Positions 24,873 through 36,930 of a stretch of DNA of 64,000 nucleotides are shown here, piece by piece. The stretch covers positions 56,315,924-56,379,923 of the forward strand of contig NC_068570.1 of assembly GCF_025698545.1 (NCBI RefSeq), written 5' to 3'. The translations under genes and the position numbers were made by a program. This stretch comes from Gossypium raimondii (Eukaryota; Streptophyta; Magnoliopsida; Malvales; Malvaceae). How positions within the stretch are numbered: position 1 is the first letter of the stretch; each line of letters starts with the position of its first letter. A model generated the notes under the pieces. It did no database searches and was not told the origin of the DNA. It saw only the letters and a program-made list of their open reading frames with translations.

Positions 24873-26000
24873 AGCTACTCGAATTTAGCATTTTTAATAT
24901 GAAATGAGATTATTTTAGATTTATTTTTGATCTACATCATATTAATCTAGATTTAACATTTTAGACTATTTTTTTGTGTATGAATCAGATGGATAAAAAT
25001 GTACCTAACCTTTTCTAAATTTGTAGTGAGCAAAGGACGGTGGTGACGATGAAACAAAGAAATAAAATGTGTAATTTTAAAATAATAATATTATTAAATA
25101 TTAACAGAAATTTTTATTTTTGTTTGGATTTTAATGGACCCGACTCTGGGTTGAATCAGATTGATGTAAAATTTTAGGTTTGAGTTTAGCTTAGTCCAAA
25201 AATGAGTTTAAAATTTTGTTCAAATCTAATCCAAATTAAAAATGTTAAACCTGAGTCGATCCATTTTGTTCAGTATTAAATTATTATTTTTATATAAAAC
25301 AAATTTAAAAACTTTGATACATACAAAATTTATTTAAGCTTAAATAACACTAAACATTAGTTTAGCAATACTTTTCAAAAGCATTTTTGGGTCAAAAAAC
25401 ACATTTGGGTAAAAGCTAAAATTTTTTATTTCTACTTTTAGCATAAAAAAATGTTTTTCTGAAGCAATTTTTTTGTTCCAAAAGCACTTTTGAAGCATCT
25501 TGTTTAGCAATACTGTTATCTCAAAAGTGCTTCTGAGAAGCAATGTTAAACTGGCCTAAGATGGTTGTAACTTAGTAAACAAATACTCTAAAATAGTAGC
25601 AAAATTAATAATAAAATAAGAGTTATGTAATATCCAAACAATAACAACAAAATACTAGCAATATTATAGCGAAATGGTAACAAAGCAGCAACAAAACAAC
25701 AACAAAACAAGTTTGGGCCGAGAAGGGCTAAAAAGAACTTACACGAGGCTCAACTCATTTAGAAAAGAAGTCTTATTTATTGTTCAAGCTCATTTTTCGA
25801 AGCTATATTTATTTTTCAAATATTTTTATTTTTTAAACAGATCTTTTTAAGTTTTAACATGTAATTCAATCTATGATAGGGTTTAAATAAGAGTGGCCAA
25901 AATGATTAAAATAGTGTCTAAATTATAAATTTTTTATTTGAATACCTAAAATAAAAATGTTGGATAATTGAGTTATATAATTTGCTTAAAAAAATAAATA
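24873..26000. other. Spacer with a dispersed repeat shared with the ZRF1 flanks
   Basis: 25130-25850 belongs to the same repeat family as 36060-36720 and 50140-50690. It carries a nested inverted-repeat insert at about 25340-25556. No gene was seen. Confidence 0.55.
25130..25850 (+). repeat. Dispersed repeat family R1, copy 1 with nested insert
   Basis: Shared text includes ATGAGTTTAAAATTTTGTTC, then AAATACTCTAAAATAGTAGC, TATGTAATATCCAAACAATA and a CAACAAAACA-rich block, colinear with 36060-36720 and 50140-50690. About 215 bp (25340-25556), rich in CAAAAGCA(C/T)TTTTG motifs and with related inverted ends, interrupts it and looks like a MITE. Confidence 0.6.
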
Positions 26001-26039
26001 ATAATAAATCTTCCTTTTTTTTCTCCAATATCTCCTCTA

Positions 26040-27438
26040 CTTTTGACGATTTTTATTCTCTTTCTCTCTCTTAAGCTTTTAGCTTCCCATTCTCTCTCAT
26101 TTCCTTCTCTTACTTCTCTTTTCTTTATTATTTTTTTCATTTTCTCATTCGATTTTCTCTCTCCCCAATCACAAATCCTCAAAATTCCAATAAAAAAATA
26201 AAAAGGAAAAAAAAAATTTCCCATTTGTGTTTTTTTAATCGTTTGTTTTGCTGAATCTCGATGTTTTGTTCTTTCTATTCTCGGATCCTTTTTCTTCTAG
26301 CTCAAAAATTACGGTTAGAATTCATATATATATATTGGTTTAAGGGTTTCCTCTTTTGTTATTAATGATTGTTAGATCAAGGATTTTGTTGTAATTTTAA
26401 TTATCTTTTTTGTGTTGATTTTCAGATTTCTAGTTTTCGGTATTACCTCAGCTCTCAGTTCAATCAGAAACCATTCTTGAGCTAATTCAAAGAGTTCGTA
26501 TTCTTGGCAAAAATTTCTCCTACTCCTTAAGGCAGGTAATCGAGTTCTACATTTCCTTGGATTTTTTTTTCGCGTAGTTCTTTTTTTCTTTTTTCTGATT
26601 CTTTATTGAAATTGGTAGATATGGATTAATCTAATGTAACTAGATAGTTGACAGTGCAATTATTGCAGCGTATAGATTATTAATGATGGATTATTGGAGT
26701 AACTTATGACAGAATTATTCTGCAATAAATGCATTTTGGATTTTACCTTTTATCTGAACTTATTTATTGTCATCATTTCTGGAAATGTGTTATTCGCTTT
26801 CTAAATTAAGTTAAAGGGTTTAATTGAACTTCCAAAGATTGAAGCGATTTTTCCTTTTTTGGAATAGAATTGGACCTTGATACACGGTTTACATCCATGT
26901 TTGCTGTATTTTATACTCTGCGGATAAATTTGTTTTCTGTCTACCGTCTCTAATCTTTCTGCATTCCATGACTTTTTCGGTCATTTGCGAATCGGTTATC
27001 TGTAGAGAGATGACGTTTTCTTTTGCCGCAAAACAGCTATCCTTTGAGAGACGACTTTATATGTCGTTTCCGAATTCGTTCTATGTGGAGAGATGTGAAT
27101 ATATTTTACCAACAACTTTTGTTTGGTTCCATAGATTTAAAATGTGTATTTATGCTTTCTTAATTTCTTCTTTAATATTTGAATAAATGAGTCAGCTGGT
27201 TGATCCACTTGTAGCTTGTCGTGATGCATAAAGCGAGTATATCGTAAAAAGAGAGAGAGAGAGATAATCATGTACCTATAGCAGTTTGAGTGCAATTATG
27301 AAAAAGTGAGAGGAAAAGGTTCTGCGTTTTCTTTGGTTCTTGGTATTTTAAATTTGCGTGTTTTCCATCTTTTCTCTTGTTTCAGGTTTTGGATGGTTCT
27401 CACTTGTTGGTAGGGAGTTTGTGTGTGATTACAAAGAG
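26040..27438 (+). promoter_or_regulatory. Leader region of GAMYB with a 5' UTR intron and a small uORF
   Basis: A CT-rich tract at 26030-26165 is typical of plant leader starts. Possible donors include GGCAG/GTAATC at 26534; an acceptor TTTCAG ends at 27384. A seven-codon uORF (ATG at 27393, TAG at 27411-27413) lies 25 nt before the main ATG. A GA microsatellite (about 27250-27263) lies in the intron. Confidence 0.5.
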
Positions 27439-29966
27439 ATGAGTCACACCAAAAATGAGAGGGAAGATGGGATTCTCTCTAAGGATCAGACAGAATCATC
27501 GTTGATTGATGATGGCAACTGTGGAGGAGGTACCGGTGGGGGAATTGTTCTGAAGAAAGGACCATGGACGTCTGCTGAAGATGCAATTTTAATTGACTAT
27601 GTGAAGAAGCATGGGGAAGGCAACTGGAATGCTGTTCAGAAGCACTCTGGACTATTTCGTTGTGGAAAAAGTTGTCGCTTACGTTGGGCAAATCACTTGA
27701 GGCCAAACTTGAAGAAAGGGGCATTTACTCAAGAAGAAGAACAGCTGATCATTGAGCTCCATGCAAAGATGGGAAATAAATGGGCTCGAATGGCTGCACA
27801 TGTGAGTGTTCAATTCAGTTACTGTGGATCTAGTTATTTTCATGATTGGTTGAATACAGAAATTTTTTGAACCTGAAATAAAAAAGAGTTAAAAAGTATT
27901 ACATAAAAAAAGTAGACTTTGGACACTTTCCTTCTATAATAAATTTATGGCAGGTTAAATGACTTGAGACAGTGGTTTAGTGATTTTTATGTGATTTCAC
28001 ACATAAGAGCAATGTTATTCCTGGCCTGGTTGAACTGGTCATATCCCCGGATTATAACAATTAATAAAAAACACTGCTCGGTATCATGATTTCCCCTTCT
28101 TCCATCCCCTGTTCTTATCAGATCTTACTCCTGAATAAACCACATTTAGCATTTTTTCTGTGTTATGATTTTTTGTGCTAGATGCTGAACAATAGCAAAT
28201 TATGTTTTCCAGAATTCTATGGCAGCTATTTCACCTTGGAAATGCTAAACACTAGTTCAAAGCATGATAAAACTTCCAGCTACCAAAGTTTTATACATCT
28301 GTCTTTTAGGTGTCTGAAACTCTCTTTGCTCTGTTGTGCAGTTGCCTGGTCGTACAGATAATGAGATAAAAAATTATTGGAATACCCGGATTAAGAGACG
28401 TCAGCGTGCTGGGTTACCTCTCTACCCTCCTGAAGTGTGCTTGCAAGCATTGCAGGACAGTCATGGTACCAGTGCAGTTAATGGAGGGGATGAAGGACCT
28501 CATGATATCTTGCAGAACAACAGCTATGAGATACCTGATGTCATATTTGACAGTTTAAAGACAAGTCAAAATGTCCTGCCTTACGTCCCTGAACTTCCTG
28601 ATATATCTACAAGCAGCATGCTGATGAAAGGTCTAGGTTCTCAATATTGTAGTTTCATGCCACCAACAATCCATCGCCAGAAACGTCTTCGAGAAGCTAC
28701 AGCCTTTTTCCCTGGTTACACTGGTGCTGTTAAAAATGAATGCCCCTTGTTTGAGCAGTTTCAAGATGATATCTCAGACAAGGCTGCTCAATCCTTTGGG
28801 TTGTCTTTTCCAATTGAACCAGATCCTGCAACCAAGAACTCCTTGCAATTTGGTGTATTCCCAGGTAGCCATAACCTTTCAAATGGCAATTTCTCTGCTT
28901 CAGAGCCTCCTTTGGAGGCTGTGAAGTTGGAGCTCCCTTCACTCCAATATCCAGAAACTGAATTAGGTAACTGGGGCACATTTTCTTGCCCACCACCTTT
29001 ACTTGAGTCTGTTGATGCTTTTATCCAGTCACCACCACCAACCAGCATAGCAGAGTCAGATAGCCTTTCACCCCGTAATAGTGGCCTGCTGGATGCTTTA
29101 CTTCATGAGGCAAAAACTCTAAGCAGTGCAAAGAACCATGCATCTGAGAAGAGTTCATATTCAGCTACTCCTGGTGATATAGCTGAAAGTTCCACCTTCA
29201 ACATCTGTGAGACAGAATGGGAAAACTGTGGTGAGCCTCTTTCTCCAATGGGTCATTCGGCAACTTCTCTTTTAAGTGAGTGTATCAGTGCAAGTGGCAG
29301 TACGTTGGATGAACAGCCACCTGCTGAAACCTTTACTGGTGAGCACCTCTCTGATCTAAACTTGATAAACATGATATTCTTTAGTTTTTACTAAAATGTA
29401 AATGGATATCTATTCAGATATCCTAGGATTCCTATCTGTATCTGCTCCGAATTTGTCTCAGGTTATAAATCTAATATCTGTATATCAGATATGAATCCGC
29501 AAAAATCGGATCAAATAGTGTTGGATATCCAACTTTTAACTATCCATCGTCATCCCTACTTGATCTAATATTCCAAGTGTACTGGCGAGAAATGTACGTG
29601 CTCAATTTCTCTATTGTTTTTCTAGTGTGTAGTAACTCAATTTTAGATTGTTTTTCAGAGTCTCATGTGAAATCAGAGCCAGCTGACTATGTTTTCACCC
29701 CAGAGATACAAAATGAGGCTCCTATTCGGTTGGACAGTTGTCACCCTGATACATTACTTGCTTCTAATTGGCTTGAGCAAGATTCTGGTTACGATAAGGA
29801 CCAAACCATCATGACCGACTCCATAGCAGCCCTTCTTGGTGATGATTTGAGTAGTGAATACAAGAATATGGCAGCTGGAACATCTATCTCAAGTCAAGCA
29901 TGGGGCCTTGGTTCTTGTGCATGGAACAATATGCCTGCCGTCTGTCAAATGTCCGAACTCCCTTGA
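27439..29966 (+). CDS. GAMYB: GAMYB-type R2R3-MYB transcription factor (MYB33/MYB65 group)
   Basis: Three coding exons, 27439-27801, 28342-29338 and 29659-29966, keep frame and give 555 aa. R2 lies at about 39-88 ([45 protein letters not shown]). R3 lies at about 91-141 and is split by intron 1 after MAAH ([20 protein letters not shown]). The following [11 protein letters not shown] is diagnostic of GAMYB proteins. The long C-terminal part is acidic and Ser/Pro-rich and is expected to carry activation motifs. Family members activate gibberellin-responsive genes in aleurone and tapetum and are silenced by miR159 in vegetative tissue (established knowledge); the miR159 site is present. The start at 27439 is the first ATG in the frame after the leader intron. 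The gene lies 3' to 3' with a ZRF1-type DNAJ gene. Confidence 0.97.
28928..28948 (+). promoter_or_regulatory. miR159 target site in GAMYB exon 2
   Basis: A 21-nt match to the known miR159 site of MYB33/65, beginning TGGAGCTCCCTTCA and ending CTCCAAT, translated in frame as ELPSLQ. In Arabidopsis and cereals this site directs cleavage and translational repression of GAMYB mRNA. Confidence 0.95.
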
Positions 29967-32910
29967 GATGTGCCATCTTGATTGTATGAACTTCTCTGAA
30001 GCTATGTTCTTTTTGTTTCATTCATTGCATGATTTGTTTGACCTGTGTGGTCAAGCGGGCCTGATGTAACGAAGTTCATTTGGGGTGAGACTATAATATG
30101 GTGAGAGTCGTGAATGTTCGGTTTGTTGTTTTCGATGTTTTTCATGTTGAACTGTTGAATGTGTGTATGCCGATACAGAACTATTAGGCATACAGATGCG
30201 TTCAAGATGTTGTTAAAATTTTAGAATAATTGTGCACTTTTAGCATGGAATCTTGGTACCATGATTTTGGCTATTTGATGCATGTGTCTTAGCTGATGCT
30301 GATTTGTGTATGAAACCCATTTCTAGTTTTCAGTCATACCAACATTGCATCTATGTTACTCGGATTCGGGTACAAGTATCAAATAGGAGTATGTGTTCCA
30401 ATAATCTCTTAGGTTCTTTTTCATGTATTCGGAGTGTCTTTAGTATACTTATATCGGACAAAGGTGCTTTTAGTCCGCAACATGGCTTTGAAATAAACGT
30501 ATGTTGGTGTTTGGTTCCTTCTTTGAAGTTCTATTTTATTAACTTCTTTGAAGACTTATTTATTTGCACTTTTGGGGCTTATTACTTTTAATGTTTAGGG
30601 TTTGGTATGGGGAGTTGCGGTGGATTGGATTGGTACCTTTCTCCTTGCGGTTGCCTTATTTAGTTTTTGTTCCCCCCTTTTTAATTTTTTAGTATGATTT
30701 TCCCATGCTTCACGTTGGTTGTTCATTCCAAATTATAGAGAAAAGAAATTTTGAAGTTCAAATAACACCTCTACTTTTATTTTTAGGAATTTAATTTATT
30801 TATTTTAGGAATTTAAAATTTCAATTTTAGTTGTTAAAATTCTTCCATTAAATGTGACATTTCAAAATTAAGAAAAAGTTCAAATGTTAAAAATATTGAT
30901 GTAAAATCTTTTCCTAAAATCACCTATGATAAGATAATGTTTTTGTTAGAATAGAAAAATAGCATCAACACTGTAGTTGTAATAGAAATAGATAATAATT
31001 ATATTAAAACTAAGTATAGAACTTAAAATTGAAATTCAAGACTTCTATGTATTGGGAAGGCGAAAAGAATGGGAAATGCCATTATAGGTATACATATTTA
31101 TGCTTTTTCTTTCTATTACTTTTATTTGTGTTACTCGGAGTATTATGCTGTGTAAACTACTCGGTTTGTCACTTTCTAATCTTTTCTTGTTTTCATCACT
31201 TACATTTTTTTATTAATTTAGTCCTCCTTAGTTTAATTCAATCTTTTACTCACTTTTATCATTAAAATACTTTCGTCACCAGATGAGAATATTGATATTA
31301 CTTTCTTCTTTTTATTGTTTAGCTCTTAATATTATAAATAATCTATTAATTTGATCTTAAATCTAAAAAAAATTAATAAATTTATCCTCAATTTTTGCAT
31401 ATGCCATCAATTTGGACCTAATCCTAAAAATTCAATTAACTTACGAACTTAATCCACAAATTGGTATTTAAGCTATATTGTTATTTAAGCTATACCCTTT
31501 TTTTCGTTTTAGCACCTAAAATTTTTTTGGTCACAAGTATATAAACTACTTTTTCCTCCAAGTTGATACCTTTATTAGTTAAACTGTTAAGTCTAATTAT
31601 TTTAAAAGACTTAACCCACAAATTGGTACTTACACTATGACTTATTTCCTATTTTGGTACCTAAGTTTTTTTAGTCGAAATGATACTTAAACCATTCTTA
31701 TTTACCCAATTTACATCAAAATGCTATATTCGCTAAAAATTCCAATAAATAATGAATTTCCAATTCTTATAAACTCAAAAATATATTTTTAGTTCTTTTA
31801 TTTTTCCTTCTTTTTACATTAGTTATCTCTATTTTTTCTTTATTTTCTTTCTTCTTCCTATATAATGACTAGGAATAGAAGCAATGCTCAAAATTTGCCC
31901 TCTAAAGATTGAGATGTTGGCGATTAATTTTATTTTCAAACTTCGCTACCTACTTGCTCTACCTAACAAGATCCAAAATTATGTTTCATCAATTAAAATT
32001 AGAATTTTCAAAACTAAATCAGGAATTGGTCGGGGTAGTGGTCCGGAGACAGGGTTGAATGTATTGATCCAAGAACCGATACAGTCCAATTGAACCAAGC
32101 TAAAAAACCAATTGAACTAAGTTTCTTTAATTTTAAATATTTTTATCTTTATGAATTTTTAAATGATTTATTTGATGAGTTGGACAGACTAATAATATTT
32201 AAAACTAGTGGCTTGACTAGTTCAACTACCGATCTAATTCTAAAAAGAGAAAAGATTTACAATTTAATTAACAATTGAACTAACAAAGATACCACATTGA
32301 CTTTTATGGAGCAGACACACGTTTTCAATATATGTTACCCTATCCCTACCCCAATATTGTATAAAAACTAAAAAGATACCACCTTAAAAAAAATTTAGAT
32401 ATCTTTCGTGCCAAAAAATATTTAATAAGACATAATTTAAATACTAATTTATAAGTTAAGCCTCCTATAAAATATTAATGATTTGACAAATGAAATTACC
32501 ATCTCGAGAACAAAAAAGTGTTGAGTATTAAAACATATAAATAATAATAAATAATATAAAAACAAAATTAAATATTATAAAACATTTAAAAATATAAACA
32601 ACTAAAAATGGGTTGAATATTAAAAACGAGGGCGACCACAACCACCCAATTCCTCCTGCTTCGGTGGTGATGGCATCAACAACAGTGGTGAAAGCAAATG
32701 AAATTATGAACCCAAATTTGCTTTGGTATGTGTCAACATCTGCTTTGGTAAGAGTCACTCAGATTCTCCAGTAAATTTAACATACATACATGCACACGCA
32801 TTTATGCTTATAAATCGCAATAAACGACACATATAAAATGATGTTCATGACTTGTAAAAGATACACAACACATAGCAACTTAGTATAAATCACAAAAATG
32901 TAGGGTAAAT
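29967..32910. other. GAMYB 3' UTR and repeat-rich spacer
   Basis: It contains the GAMYB 3' UTR, a partial TIR-MITE-family copy near 30353-30480 (TCTATGTTACTCGGATTC), and degenerate repeats with a recurring ACAAATTGGTA motif (31455, 31617). Short ORFs here are not supported as genes. Confidence 0.5.
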
Positions 32911-33233
32911 TAGAATCAAAATAATGATTGAACCCATAAAGCATTAATTAAAACAAAAATGGCCATTGTTATAGGTATCTATGCAAATACTGCTCCATAC
33001 AAAAATCAATGACATGTAGCATAATTTATATCAATATATAAAGCTAATTGCTGCAGAAAACTTCTGTTATGGAAACCTCTATGCCATACCAGAAGTCAGA
33101 ATGTAGGAACTAAGGAGAGAGGTTGGTTTCGTTAGACATATGTTGTAGCTCAGGCAGGTTCTGAATTGCGTTAATACGATTCCCTAGTGAAGATATATCT
33201 CACTTCTCGGCCCGTCGGTGTTTAATCAAGTGA

Positions 33234-35180
33234 CTAAGCTGTGCTTTTCTTGCTTCTGAAGTTTTCCTTCAGTAATGCAAATTTTTTCTTGCATTGGTTT
33301 ACGGTCTTCCCAGGAACAGCAGTGGCTACTCGTTCCCAACGCTGACTGGTTTCCTTTGGGAATGTCTTCAGAGCCTGAATCAGTGCTCTTTCTTGTACAG
33401 CAGACCACACATCTTGTTCCGAATTTGATGAAACACCATTGCCAGAAACCACATCGACAGGATTACTTGCAGCTTTACCAGAGTCTTCAGGGCTGCTAGT
33501 CTTCGCAGTTGTGTTTTCAGTCCTTGAAGGCATAGAAACCCCTTCTACTTCCTCCCTAGTGGAAAGTGGAGATGCAATAGTTGCCGCCGGTTTCCTCTTC
33601 TCGAGAAAAGAGTCAAATGCTTTTGTAGCATCAGGCTTCTGGAGGAGTACTGTTTTGGTAGCTTTTAGAATCTCTTCCACAGACCGACCCGTACCAATGT
33701 ACTCTGAAATAACCTCCCACCTACGAGATGTCCCTTTTGGATATTTCTGGGTTCCTTTTCTCAAAAGCTCAATCTCTTCCTTGGTCCAAGGTTTCTCCTT
33801 CTTCTCAGAGCTGCTGCTCAAGAGGATACTTCCATTTGAGTCCACAGAACCATTCAGATGTGAGCCGTTCGTATCATCTATTTTTTTCTCTTCCGTGTTG
33901 CTATTGTATCCAAGGACATCTTGGATTAGTTTAGCCCGCTCTAATGCTTCTTTGTTATCCATCTTATCACATAAACTTCTAAGCTGCTCAAAGCCAAGGG
34001 TCATACATAAACTTTCTACATCCTCCTCAGAAAGATCAAGTAAATGTTGTGATAAAACAGGTGCAGAAAGTGCTCGAAGTCGAGTTCGCTCTTTCCGGAG
34101 GAGCTTCTTCTCTTTCTCCTTATTTTTCTTATGCTGTAAAGCAGCTTCGGCAGCTCGTTTCTCCTCCTCCTCTTTCCAGCGTCTCTCCTCTTCAGCAGCC
34201 CTAGCAGCTTCTTCCTCCTGCAACTGCTTTGCACGAACCTTAGCTTCTTTTTTCCTCTGTTTCTCAGCTTTCTCCTCTTCCTTCCTCCTAAGTATTCTTG
34301 GGTCTCTTTTATAGGCATTATCAACAAGTGCACGAATCCGAGCATATTCCTCCTTCCTAGCCTTCTCGGAAAGTTTTGCATTCTGCCTCTCCATCCACCT
34401 TTTATGGTCCCGAGACTCAGCTTGTTCGAGGTCATACTCATCCGCATGGGGGAATTCCCTCCAGCTTTTGAAACTATACCAAAAATTATAGAAATTGTCC
34501 ACATCTTTTAGCGGAGTACTGTCATCTCCTAAAGATGGGATAGGCTGGGTCACCGACCATCGCCCATTCCTCATGAAAGCTGGACCAAACACCTTGAAGA
34601 AGTCTTGTGGGGCACATTCGGTAGGAATTTCATCATCAAACTCATCAGTGGAGTCATAGATTCTTCTCCTTACAGGATCGATCAAAATCTCATATGCTTC
34701 TTGGATGGACTTGAAGTGATTCTCAATTTCATCCTTCTTAGCTTGTTTTGCAGCCTCCGTCTCCTCTGCAAGAAGAAGATTCGCGAGTTTGTCAGGATGA
34801 TGTCTCAAGGCAGCTTCACGGTAACTTTTCCTTATCTGATCCTCAGTGGCAAGATATCTTAAATGGCTCAACCCAAGCAATGCATAGTGATCTTGCTGCT
34901 TGCCATCAGCACCAGATTTCTTTTTCCCTTTGTTGCTATACGAATCAGATGATGGCATATACACTTGCTCCTTATCATTAACGACTTTCTGATCATCAAC
35001 TTCAGTAGTATCATCTTCCTCACAGCCAAAGAGTTTAAGAGCAGCATTATGAAAGGCATGGCCAGCCGGTTCATATTTTAAAGCCTTAACAGGAAGGCAA
35101 TTTGAAGAAACATAGAGTGGCTGTCCGTCCACAAGCTCCTGAGAATACGATATAAGCTGAATGCTTGTGCGGACCGCCAT
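33234..35180 (-). CDS. GlsA: DNAJC2/ZRF1-like J-domain protein with two SANT domains (GlsA type), copy A
   Basis: Intronless 648-aa CDS. The N-terminal region leads into a J domain (about 97-190, DHYALLGLSHLRY, catalytic HPD at 128-130). A ZUO1-type ribosome-association region follows (FGPAFMRNGRWS, FYNFWYSFKSWREFPH) with a long charged Lys/Glu/Ala helix. Two SANT domains lie at about 462-510 (KPWTKEEIELLRKG) and 587-640 (DVWSAVQERALIQAL). The family couples Hsp70 to ribosomes and also acts in the nucleus at ubiquitinated H2A; in plants it affects asymmetric division and development (family knowledge). The ATG at 35180 was chosen because an acceptor AG sits just upstream (exon from 35266), so the 34-codon in-frame extension is partly intron. 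A non-coding first exon probably ends at 35831. It differs from copy B at 14 residues. Confidence 0.96.
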   Translation of the reverse strand: MAVRTSIQLISYSQELVDGQPLYVSSNCLPVKALKYEPAGHAFHNAALKLFGCEEDDTTEVDDQKVVNDKEQVYMPSSDSYSNKGKKKSGADGKQQDHYALLGLSHLRYLATEDQIRKSYREAALRHHPDKLANLLLAEETEAAKQAKKDEIENHFKSIQEAYEILIDPVRRRIYDSTDEFDDEIPTECAPQDFFKVFGPAFMRNGRWSVTQPIPSLGDDSTPLKDVDNFYNFWYSFKSWREFPHADEYDLEQAESRDHKRWMERQNAKLSEKARKEEYARIRALVDNAYKRDPRILRRKEEEKAEKQRKKEAKVRAKQLQEEEAARAAEEERRWKEEEEKRAAEAALQHKKNKEKEKKLLRKERTRLRALSAPVLSQHLLDLSEEDVESLCMTLGFEQLRSLCDKMDNKEALERAKLIQDVLGYNSNTEEKKIDDTNGSHLNGSVDSNGSILLSSSSEKKEKPWTKEEIELLRKGTQKYPKGTSRRWEVISEYIGTGRSVEEILKATKTVLLQKPDATKAFDSFLEKRKPAATIASPLSTREEVEGVSMPSRTENTTAKTSSPEDSGKAASNPVDVVSGNGVSSNSEQDVWSAVQERALIQALKTFPKETSQRWERVATAVPGKTVNQCKKKFALLKENFRSKKSTA

Positions 35181-35830
35181 AATGTTTATGGTGGATACAC
35201 GAAACCACAAAAGGACAATAAATGCCAATACCAATATCTGGGAATAGCTTTTGCTAGTTTGACAATCTGCAAAAAGTTGCAATCAGCACAGCTTGTGTTA
35301 ATACGTTCAAAACAGATATATAATGATGCAACCAAAAGATTATTTCACGATATCGGCTCGGTGAGCAGGAACCATTCGGTTAGCTTAGCCCTACAGTACC
35401 AGACTGCTCGATCGGAGCTAACAAGTGTACGATTAAAGAAACAAAAAGACCAGAAAGAAAACATAAATTATCTCTTCATCCACAACCCCCAACCACAATC
35501 ATTCCTAAAATAAAAATCAGTACTTGAAACCTCCGTTACCCGGACTCAGCAGTTAGGGGAGCCGTACCGGATCGACACGGATTCCGACACTGGACACGGA
35601 TCAGATCCGGCAAAATCGACGGACGCGGCAGTGGGAGAACTGAGAAGAAAAGACGATGAGAAGAAAGATAAAAAGGAGGAGGATACACGGCTGCGGCGAT
35701 AGTAGAGATCTGCTAAAAGCCCCTAACAGCAGTCGGTCGGCAATAACAGAGAAGAAGATAACATGTACTCGTAACTTTTACAGTTTTAGTTCCTAGGGTT
35801 TTAGTGTTAATGATGGGGTTTTATGGTTAC

Positions 35831-35930
35831 CTTGGATTAACGGGCGAGGAGGCAATGAATGCTATTGGTGATGCAGTTTCCTTTGATCTGAAACTCGGGA
35901 ATTACATATGTGCGTGTGTATATATATAAT
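35831..35930 (-). promoter_or_regulatory. Non-coding first exon and TATA region of ZRF1 copy A
   Basis: A donor GTAACC follows CCCGTTAATCCAAG at 35831. Upstream, an alternating TATATATATA tract (about 35918-35928) can serve as TATA box. The same arrangement is kept in copy B (49870-49960). A second possible leader exon lies at 35530-35770. Confidence 0.5.
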
Positions 35931-36059
35931 GTAAGTAAAAGGGTAAATGCGTGGGCTCTCGGCCGAGTATGAAAGATAAGCAGGCTACGCAACTGAGACA
36001 CTTGGGTTAGCCCAAATCTTAAGCCTAATTACTCAAAATATGAGCTCCAACAAAATTTA

Positions 36060-36720
36060 TTATTTGGGATTATACATGATTATGGGTCGGGTCTAATCGG
36101 GTTTAAATGAAATCGATATAAATTTTTAAATCCGTTTTTTAGGTTTAGATCTGGTCCGATTTTGAAAAATGAGTCTAAAATCTTGTCTAAACTCGATCCA
36201 GATTAATAATGCTATCCTCGAGTTCGGCTTGGTTCGTCCGTATTAAATTTTTATATTATTTTTTAATATAAAAACAAGTTTAAAAAATATAATACATCAA
36301 ATACACTAAAAATATTAAATTAAATGTTTCCCAACAAATTGAAAATACATTAAAAAGCTTTTATATTTAAATAACAATAAGATAGTTACAACTTAGCAAG
36401 CAAATACCTCTAAAATAGTAGCAAAATTAACAATAAAACAAAAGTTATATAATATCCAAATAATAATAATAATAATAGTAACAATATGATAGCAAAATGA
36501 TAGCAAAATAATAATAGAGAGAAAGTTTAGGCTCATTCAAGCCTGGGTAGAAAAAATCTACTCGATGCCTAACCTGTTTAAAAAATGAATATTTTTTTGT
36601 CCAAATCCATTTTTGGGTTTATATTTTTGCTCAGACTCTCACATTTTTCAAGTGAACCTTTAAGCCTGATTGAGTGACTCGACCCATGATTAGGTCTAGT
36701 TAAGACCAATTTCATATTTA
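36060..36720 (+). repeat. Dispersed repeat family R1, copy 2
   Basis: Colinear with 25130-25850 and 50140-50690: ATGAGTCTAAAATCTTGTC, AAATACCTCTAAAATAGTAG, and a run of ATAATAATAG/AGCAAAATGA. Part of the duplicated block. Confidence 0.6.
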
Positions 36721-36930
36721 AACAGAATTGGTAAAAACACCTTTCTAGTCCCTCTTAATTTTGATTTTGAGTAAATTGATCTCTCTCAAAAAATTAGAGC
36801 AACTTAGTGTTTGCCAATTCCAAAAGTGGGCAACTTTAGACAATTAATTACGGTGTTAGCATTCTCGTCAATTATATATAATTTTGATAGGTATAATAAC
36901 AAATTTAACCCTTGATGTTTATGTATTTTG

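Larger units (their letters stand above)
32915..36930 (-). repeat. Segmental duplication, block A (ZRF1 gene plus flanks)
   Basis: Colinear with 45047-50930. Similarity starts just beyond the 3' end of the gene (AATGATTGAA near 32932 and 45057). It covers the whole CDS and leader and continues past the promoter into repeat R1. Block B is longer because of insertions in its leader intron. Limits are approximate, since flanking similarity fades. Confidence 0.85.

Noticed and set aside
32528-32758. Minus-strand 76-aa ORF with a hydrophobic stretch
   Set aside because: Start lies at the edge of AT-rich repeat sequence, no family match, no splice or promoter context.
33439-34314. Long plus-strand ORF (291 aa) inside ZRF1 copy A, and its equivalent at 45570-46445
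   Set aside because: Antisense to the intact ZRF1 CDS; Ser/Phe/Leu-rich composition is the mirror of the Lys/Glu-rich helix. No independent signals.
35181-35282. 34-codon in-frame N-terminal extension of ZRF1 (also at 47312-47413)
   Set aside because: It crosses an intron acceptor (TTTTTGCAG ending at 35267), in copy A it lacks an ATG, and family proteins start at MAVRTS-like sequence.
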